This document shows, piece by piece, positions 58,900-64,000 of a stretch of 64,000 nucleotides of DNA (positions within the stretch are counted from its first letter, which is position 1; each line of letters begins with the position of its first letter). The position numbers were made by a program, and so were the translations under genes. Source of the DNA: Boswellia sacra (Eukaryota > Streptophyta > Magnoliopsida > Sapindales > Burseraceae); NCBI GenBank assembly GCA_013180625.2, contig SNVD02013250.1:62001-126000 (forward strand), written 5' to 3'. The notes beneath the pieces are model-generated. The model was given only the letters and a program-made list of their open reading frames with translations, had not been told where the DNA came from and searched no databases.

Positions 58900-60230
58900 C
58901 TACAGGAAGCTTATAAGACACAATAGATTAATCATTTTCAAGCCTAAAAGGAAATTAAGCAACAAAGTGTTCCAACGGGAAGTAAATGATAACAAAGAGG
59001 AGGGAAATTGTTTATAGCTCATAGAAAGCTCTGGGAAATTTCTTTAAAGCAACAAAATCAACGACCTGTAAATAGGCCATTGAAATTCCACATAATAGAT
59101 AGGCAGATGCTAAGTTCATGCATTAGATGTTAATCAACTTATTACAACATACCAATCAGGAAACTTCTAATAAAACAAGCTTCTTAATCATTAGATGTTA
59201 GTAAACATTTTCAGGTTGAGCCACATATGTCTTTGTATCCCATCCTTTAATTTTCTCAAGAAGAATCACAGGCAAATATAACTAACATAAGCTAAGCTGA
59301 GTCAACACCAGCTTAATGCAGCCAAAGTAATAAAACTCCAGGTATGCTAATATTCAAATGACTTGGGCAGACACAGTATTAAAAGTTCAGAGTTTTTCCA
59401 AAGTCCAATTCAAAATGGCTCACAGAATCCCCAAATGGAACCATCAATTTACCATGAGTTAATGAAAACAATGCAAATAGTTAAAAGTAAAAAGGCAAGT
59501 ACCTACCTTGGATGATACAACCTCTTGAGCTTATTCTAAAAATATGTGTTGAAAAAATGGCAATCCCATATGGCCCTATTTATTGGAGATGCTGTAAATA
59601 CCTAAACAAATGAGTCCAAAGATGATTAACTATGGAAACACTAGCACAAATCCACCCATAGAATGCTATCCAAACTATAAGAAAAAGAAAATAGAGTCCT
59701 CTATGGAGTGTTTACATAATATTACAAGATCAAAATAGCACATAAGGTGAAGATAAATGCATTGAAGCTTCAAAGTAGACAAAATAAGGAATATATAGAT
59801 CCTCAGTTCTTGTATAATGAATAAATAGAAACCCAGCTTCAATACACCTTATGCCATGTTCTAAAAACACATAATCAAACACTAGGATTGGCTCCTACCA
59901 TCACACATATGAGACAATGATGATCCATGAACCAACAACACCATGCAACGTAAACACCTCTGAAATACAGGTTTGGTTCTTCAAAATATCCGCCCAACAA
60001 AGACAATAAAAATTCTAATACAAATGGAGAAAAAAATGTACTGAATTAGCCTATGAAATAAACTACATTTCTCTAAATAATTAATGGTCAATAGCTTAAC
60101 TTGAGAAGAATATTTAGATTATTATCAAAAGGAGGAAAAAATAAAAGGCATAATGGTGAGAAGGAACAATTGAATAGTAATAAAAAAGACAAAACATTGC
60201 AAGTCACAGCATATAATATTAAGCCAACTT
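58900..60230. other. CACTA-2 interior without recognised genes
   Basis: AT-rich with moderate complexity. No convincing exons were found on either strand. Confidence 0.4.
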
Positions 60231-60560
60231 AAGCTTTAAAAGCTTCTTCTGAAGGTCAACGTCATACTTTTTAACAGTCAAGAAAAGTTTCTGCATGGGC
60301 AAAAACATCATCCCTATTATGTCAAATGATTTAATATAACACCCTTCCAACTCAAGTACACTTAGCTCCCTGCACATGACACAAACAACCATTTTTAAGA
60401 ATACAGTTAGTAGTGTACTTCTTTTAATTTCTCATTGACCAGCACCAATCATAGCTGCGATCCACTTGAAGCCATAAATTTGACAAACAGGCCCCTGCAG
60501 GGAAACCAGTTGATGAAGATACATAAGTAGCTCATCAGTAACATTCCAACCCAAACAACA
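60231..60560 (-). pseudogene. Leucine-rich gene fragment inside CACTA-2
   Basis: Two minus-strand coding-like stretches. 60560-60430 reads LGWNVTDELLMYLHQLVSLQ then GPVCQIYGFKWIAAMIGAG and stops. 60375-60231 reads CRELSVLELEGCYIKSFDII then LPMQKLFLTVKKYDVDLQKK. The spacing of Leu and the VLELEGC phrase resemble leucine-rich repeats of F-box/LRR proteins. I cannot name the family. AG and GT sites lie at plausible borders but the phases do not join cleanly, so it may be a broken captured fragment. Confidence 0.35.
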
Positions 60561-60744
60561 AAAACTACTTGGAAGAAAAGAAAACCGATACTAGAAAACT
60601 CACATGTTCTTGGACTTTAACTATAGGGTGGTAACAAATTGTGTTTAGGCAGAGAGGATTCGCTAAAGCTAGATTATGCTAGAGAAAAGCAACTATTATC
60701 TTTCTAATCCTAGCATCAAACATAAACCGTAAAAAGACACTTAC

Positions 60745-61179
60745 CGAATGTAAAAATTCATAATTGGTGATGTCAAATAAGCTTCGAGGGCAAGGTGATT
60801 TATATCCATGTAACAAATTTCAATGGATTCTGGATCATCCCTGGTTCACAAGCATGGTGCACAAATTAAATAGGGTAATACTATTATCCAAAGAAGCCAT
60901 TCTTTGCCAATTTCAGGAAAGCAACAAGAGTGCACCTTGATGGGTAGTAGATCTTGGCATCCTTCATGCTGAAAGCGTAACAGAAATTTAAATTATTACT
61001 AAAGCTCAAATCCATGACACTAGCTGAGACATAGTATAATAATTAACGTCCAGTATCAGCAGTCCCACTTACCATTCAAGAAGTTTGTCTACTTGCTCTG
61101 TTATCTCTACCTCTGGAGTTTCCTGTGTTGTCTCTCCAACTGGAGTTTCGTCCTCATCCAGAAGAACAAGAGTCTGGCC
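60745..61179 (-). pseudogene. Captured Ulp1-like SUMO protease gene fragment (three spliced exons)
   Basis: Minus-strand exons 61179-61073, 60968-60936 and 60840-60745 have GT-AG borders and compatible phases (2, 2, 2). Joined, they run from GQTLVLLDEDETPVGETTQE via KLLEC and MKDAKIYYPS to RDDPESIEICYMDINHLALE, then AYLTSPIMNFYIR. The DIxxLxPEAYLTSPIMNFYIRYL pattern is the start of the Ulp1 (C48) peptidase domain in plant ubiquitin-like-specific proteases (known family). The catalytic His, Asp and Cys lie further downstream in such proteins and were not found, so this is a 5'/middle fragment. Further exons may lie upstream at 62290-62398 and near 61370-61310. It lies inside CACTA-2 and was probably captured. 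Confidence 0.6.
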
Positions 61180-61388
61180 CTGTTTGGACATTATCATCTT
61201 TGATCAGTTGATGAATCCAAGAAGGAAAGACATATATCTATTGCAAGACAAACTCAACAAGTGTACTGATTAATGACCAAACAAGAAACTTCTACCTACT
61301 TTCCCATGGCTGGAATAATTACTCCCATCAGGAGATTGAAGACAACTAGTTCTTGCAGTCAATTTTCCCTTTTCCTTACATGTATCTT

Positions 61389-61425
<37 letters not shown>

Positions 61426-61458
61426 GTATGTATATACATATATATATGTATATATATC
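61389..61458. repeat. (TA)n / (TATG)n microsatellite
   Basis: TA dinucleotides, then five TATG units, then mixed TATA/CATA. Open frames across it on both strands are artefacts. Confidence 0.95.
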
Positions 61459-62289
61459 CTTTAACAAATGATGATTAATAGGACCTAAATAAAATTTGCA
61501 CACAACAGAGAAATTCAACTAGCATTCTTTCCATCTGCAAACAATAGTGCCAATAGAAGTGATGGGATAACAACTAATGGAACTGGGAGTGGCTTCACAT
61601 ATTAAAAACAAATAAAAAGGAAAGAATAAGTGGAAAATGGCATAGTAAATTTACAAAATATGATCAAAAGTATTGGCAAACATGAAAAAGAAAACAAATT
61701 TTTAATCGTTGTTCCTAATTATGTCATGTTATAAATGCATCACAACTTGTAAGCCCAGCTTTCGACACATTAGACAGTAATGTAGCCAGCATCAGAAATG
61801 TGTTGCCAAAAAAGTAAGGACTACTTTGGACAACATAATTTGGTATAAATGAGCTTGGTCAGTTAAAATTATTAGTCAAGACAAGTCTCATCTTTTGGCA
61901 CTTGGAAATTATTTTATACACAAAGGAAGCCTCTTATTCAGCTTTTTGTAGAGTTTATACCAAAAATTACAAAAAAGGATATAAGACTAGTTGTAACCAG
62001 ATACAAAAATCAAATGGTAGACAACTCTATTCCCATTGGATGTGATTACCATTATATTTCCATTAAAAGTCAAAGACTCACCCCTGCATTCGCATCTACT
62101 ACTCCCTAATTTTCAAGATGTCATGCAAAAGGCATAATCGTATATTTAACTTATTTTAATATAAAATTTAAAAATAACAAAGATAAGCAAAAAGCAAAGG
62201 AGGGCATAAGATCATGAGCATATTAGACTTGAAAAAAGAAACGACCATGTTAGATGAGAAAATGCCTACTTCCTTGGAAAAGCACTGGA

Positions 62290-62398
62290 CAAGTAATCCC
62301 CAGAGTGGTGGGAAGAATGAGTGGATGAAGCTCTACCATTTTGGTCACTATTTGAGAAAATCGATTTATCTCCTTTACAAGAACGACTGCCAGGGCCT
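62290..62398 (-). pseudogene. Possible upstream exon of the captured Ulp1-like gene
   Basis: Minus-strand frame after an acceptor-like TTAAAG reads GPGSRSCKGDKSIFSNSDQN then GRASSTHSSHHSGDYLSSAF, a Ser-rich, basic sequence of the kind found in the N-terminal half of plant Ulp1 proteases. The donor was not fixed. The link to the exons at 61179-60745 rests on strand, order and my recollection of such proteins. Confidence 0.3.
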
Positions 62399-62526
62399 TT
62401 AATTATAAACATTAGCATATCCATACGAGAAACAGAGATTTTGTTTGGTCATTTCACTCAATGTAGGGAATATGCTCATAAAAAAAATGGTCAAATACAT
62501 GTCAGTTATGTATCCTACCTGAGTTA

Positions 62527-62802
62527 GTGGATTTTGTGGGCTTCTCACATCCATCAACATCTTATCCAATAAAAGGTGCAAAAGACCATGCTAAGCATTC
62601 AACATTTACTAGAGTAAAAAATTCATCTCCACACATATCGGATATGTTAAAGAGACAAACCTTTGTACAGGAAGCTCTTGAGAGTTCAAACTCATTCTTC
62701 CATATAGTGGATGGCATAGGAACCACAGAAAAACCAGAGGAAACTAATATCCCAATCCATAATCCGTATCCAAATCCTCCACTCCACCAACCCTTCATTT
62801 AA
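62527..62802 (+). other. Open frame of 91 codons, unassigned
   Basis: Plus-strand frame with mixed composition (contains [19 protein letters not shown] and ends [10 protein letters not shown]). It is opposite in direction to the captured Ulp1-like exons, and the minus strand here has many stops. It may be an exon fragment or chance; no family recognised. Confidence 0.2.
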
Positions 62803-64000
62803 GGAAAGCATTTATTCTCAAATAGGAACTTTAAAAAGGTTTATTTGCCATTTCTTTTTTCCTTCCAATAAATATGCAAGGTCCATGTGTGAAAATAGAA
62901 AAGCCATAATACCATACAATAATTGAAAAGGAATTAGATGTCATCATTAAGTAGCTATATTTCAAGTTAACATATTAAGCTTTGTAGCATATAAAAATCT
63001 ATAAAAGATAGAATAAGCATCAGTAAAATGCAACTTAAGAAAATAGGAGATCAAACAAAAGCTTCTAAGTCTACTTTAAGTTGCTATTTGTGAAGGAAAT
63101 ATCATCTAAAGAGAGAGATACAAAATAATCAAGGGCCGAAAACTCTTATGGAAAGCAATCACAAGTCATTTCTAGTCACTATGTTCTATATATACAATAT
63201 TTCTCAAGTCTACTCCCATAACTAAAATCTGGAATGCAATTCTCAATTGTTAGATATATCCAATAGTGGAGAATATTAAACTTAAAAAATGATAAAACCA
63301 ACTTGACATATACATTTCCTTTCATACTAATTCTATTTTGTCCATTTCTTCTCTCAAAAGACATTCTCTTGTTAACAATTATCAAATAATTTCTCTCCAC
63401 CACCATAAGCTCCTGGACTTCTTTCTTAGATTCATAACAATTTCTCTGAATCAAGATTTAAAAGAACAGAAGGAAGCAGAAAAAAGAATGAAGCAACATT
63501 AAAGTTTTTGAATGAATTGTAAATAAAAATAACTCTATTAGTTACTTCAATCATTAGGTCAATCAAACAAGCTGCCATCTCCCAAAAAAAAAACTTCAAA
63601 TATTCACAAAACCTCTATCAACATTCTGACTAGTATAGTTTTAACAATTCCCAATTTGCTATATAACAAAATGAGTGAATTCCTATTCTCCTTCCTTCTA
63701 TTAACTGTAGTCAGCAAGCTATATAAATTCATCCCAAAAAATTGTCAGTGTTACTTGTCTATTCCTCTAGAACTTTTTCATCCTGCAAATATTTTGATTC
63801 AATAAGTTATAACATATTGAATATTCAATCTACGCTGATATGCACAAATCTTATAGAATTTTGTAACCTGATTTCTTTATCTTCCTTTCTCCTTATACCA
63901 GTCTCTTACAATCTTGGATATAAAAACAGCCCATTCTGATCTCACCTCATTCATCTCCTCTATACTATAACTTTCCTTATTGTTGAACTAAGATTACAAT
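62803..64000. other. AT-rich DNA to the window end
   Basis: No gene, repeat or terminus recognised. Presumably still inside CACTA-2. Confidence 0.4.

Larger units (their letters stand above)
58167..64000 (-). mobile_element. CACTA-like DNA transposon inserted in Copia-A2 gag, left end only (CACTA-2)
   Basis: The terminus CACTACAACAAAAAAGG at 58167 starts exactly where gag homology stops; the preceding ATT would be the 3-bp target duplication. It is followed by about 550 bases of GTGTC/GACAC-type subterminal repeats, as expected for a CACTA family. No transposase was found up to 64000. Captured host-type exons lie inside (60231-62400). The right end must lie beyond the window, so the size and full content are unknown. 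Strand is given for the captured gene only. Confidence 0.65.

Noticed and set aside
61273..61518. ORFs on both strands encoding repeated Tyr-Ile residues
   Set aside because: Translation of the TA/TATG microsatellite, although a few residues beside it could belong to an Ulp1-like exon.

Overview
The window looks like nuclear DNA of a flowering plant, probably a woody eudicot (taxon is inference only). It is AT-rich, has spliced genes with GT-AG introns, and more than half of it is nested plant transposons. No rRNA, tRNA gene, CRISPR array, operon or bacterial signal was seen.

Region 1 (1-10.6 kb) holds the only genes that look intact: two tandem minus-strand paralogues of the ankyrin-repeat/PGG membrane protein family (ITN1/ACD6-like). 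Each can be read as six coding exons whose splice phases all agree, giving 693 and 722 residues. In both, exon 1 encodes a domain resembling the copia gag-type DUF4219/UBN2 module. It is followed by ankyrin repeats and a C-terminal four-helix membrane domain in which the usual Pro-Gly-Gly signature is missing. Both seem to have an intron in the 5' UTR.

Region 2 (10.6-34.4 kb) is intergenic DNA and DNA transposons. A 14.8-kb CACTA (En/Spm) element spans 13194-27961, flanked by a TTG target duplication. It carries decayed TNPA-like and TNPD/TNP2-like genes on the minus strand and about 1 kb of G/T-rich GGGCTGGTT-type repeats. Further right are a 270-bp direct duplication, a retrotransposon remnant, long AT/AG microsatellites, a tRNA-derived SINE and a MITE with a second, truncated relative near 12.4 kb.

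Region 3 (34.5-58.2 kb) is a nest of retrotransposons, all minus strand. Copia-A1 (34472-50876, SIRE-like, about 0.9-kb LTRs, an extra ORF after pol) is split by a truncated second copia (Copia-B, about 37.7-40.3 kb) and by a gag-only LTR element of the TR-GAG type (40751-46911) whose gag ORF is still open for 512 codons. A second family member, Copia-A2 (51682-58166), keeps gag, protease, integrase, reverse transcriptase and RNase H with several stops or frameshifts.

Region 4 (58167 to the window end) starts with the terminus of a second CACTA-like element that cut Copia-A2 gag. It has dense GTGTC-type subterminal repeats and a near-perfect 27-bp palindrome. Its interior carries spliced, in-phase exons of a captured Ulp1-like (SUMO protease) gene plus a leucine-rich stretch. 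The other end lies outside the window.

There is no operon-like cooperation. The host content is the tandem ankyrin pair; the rest records successive insertions: Copia-A1/A2 first, then Copia-B, TR-GAG and CACTA-2 into them.
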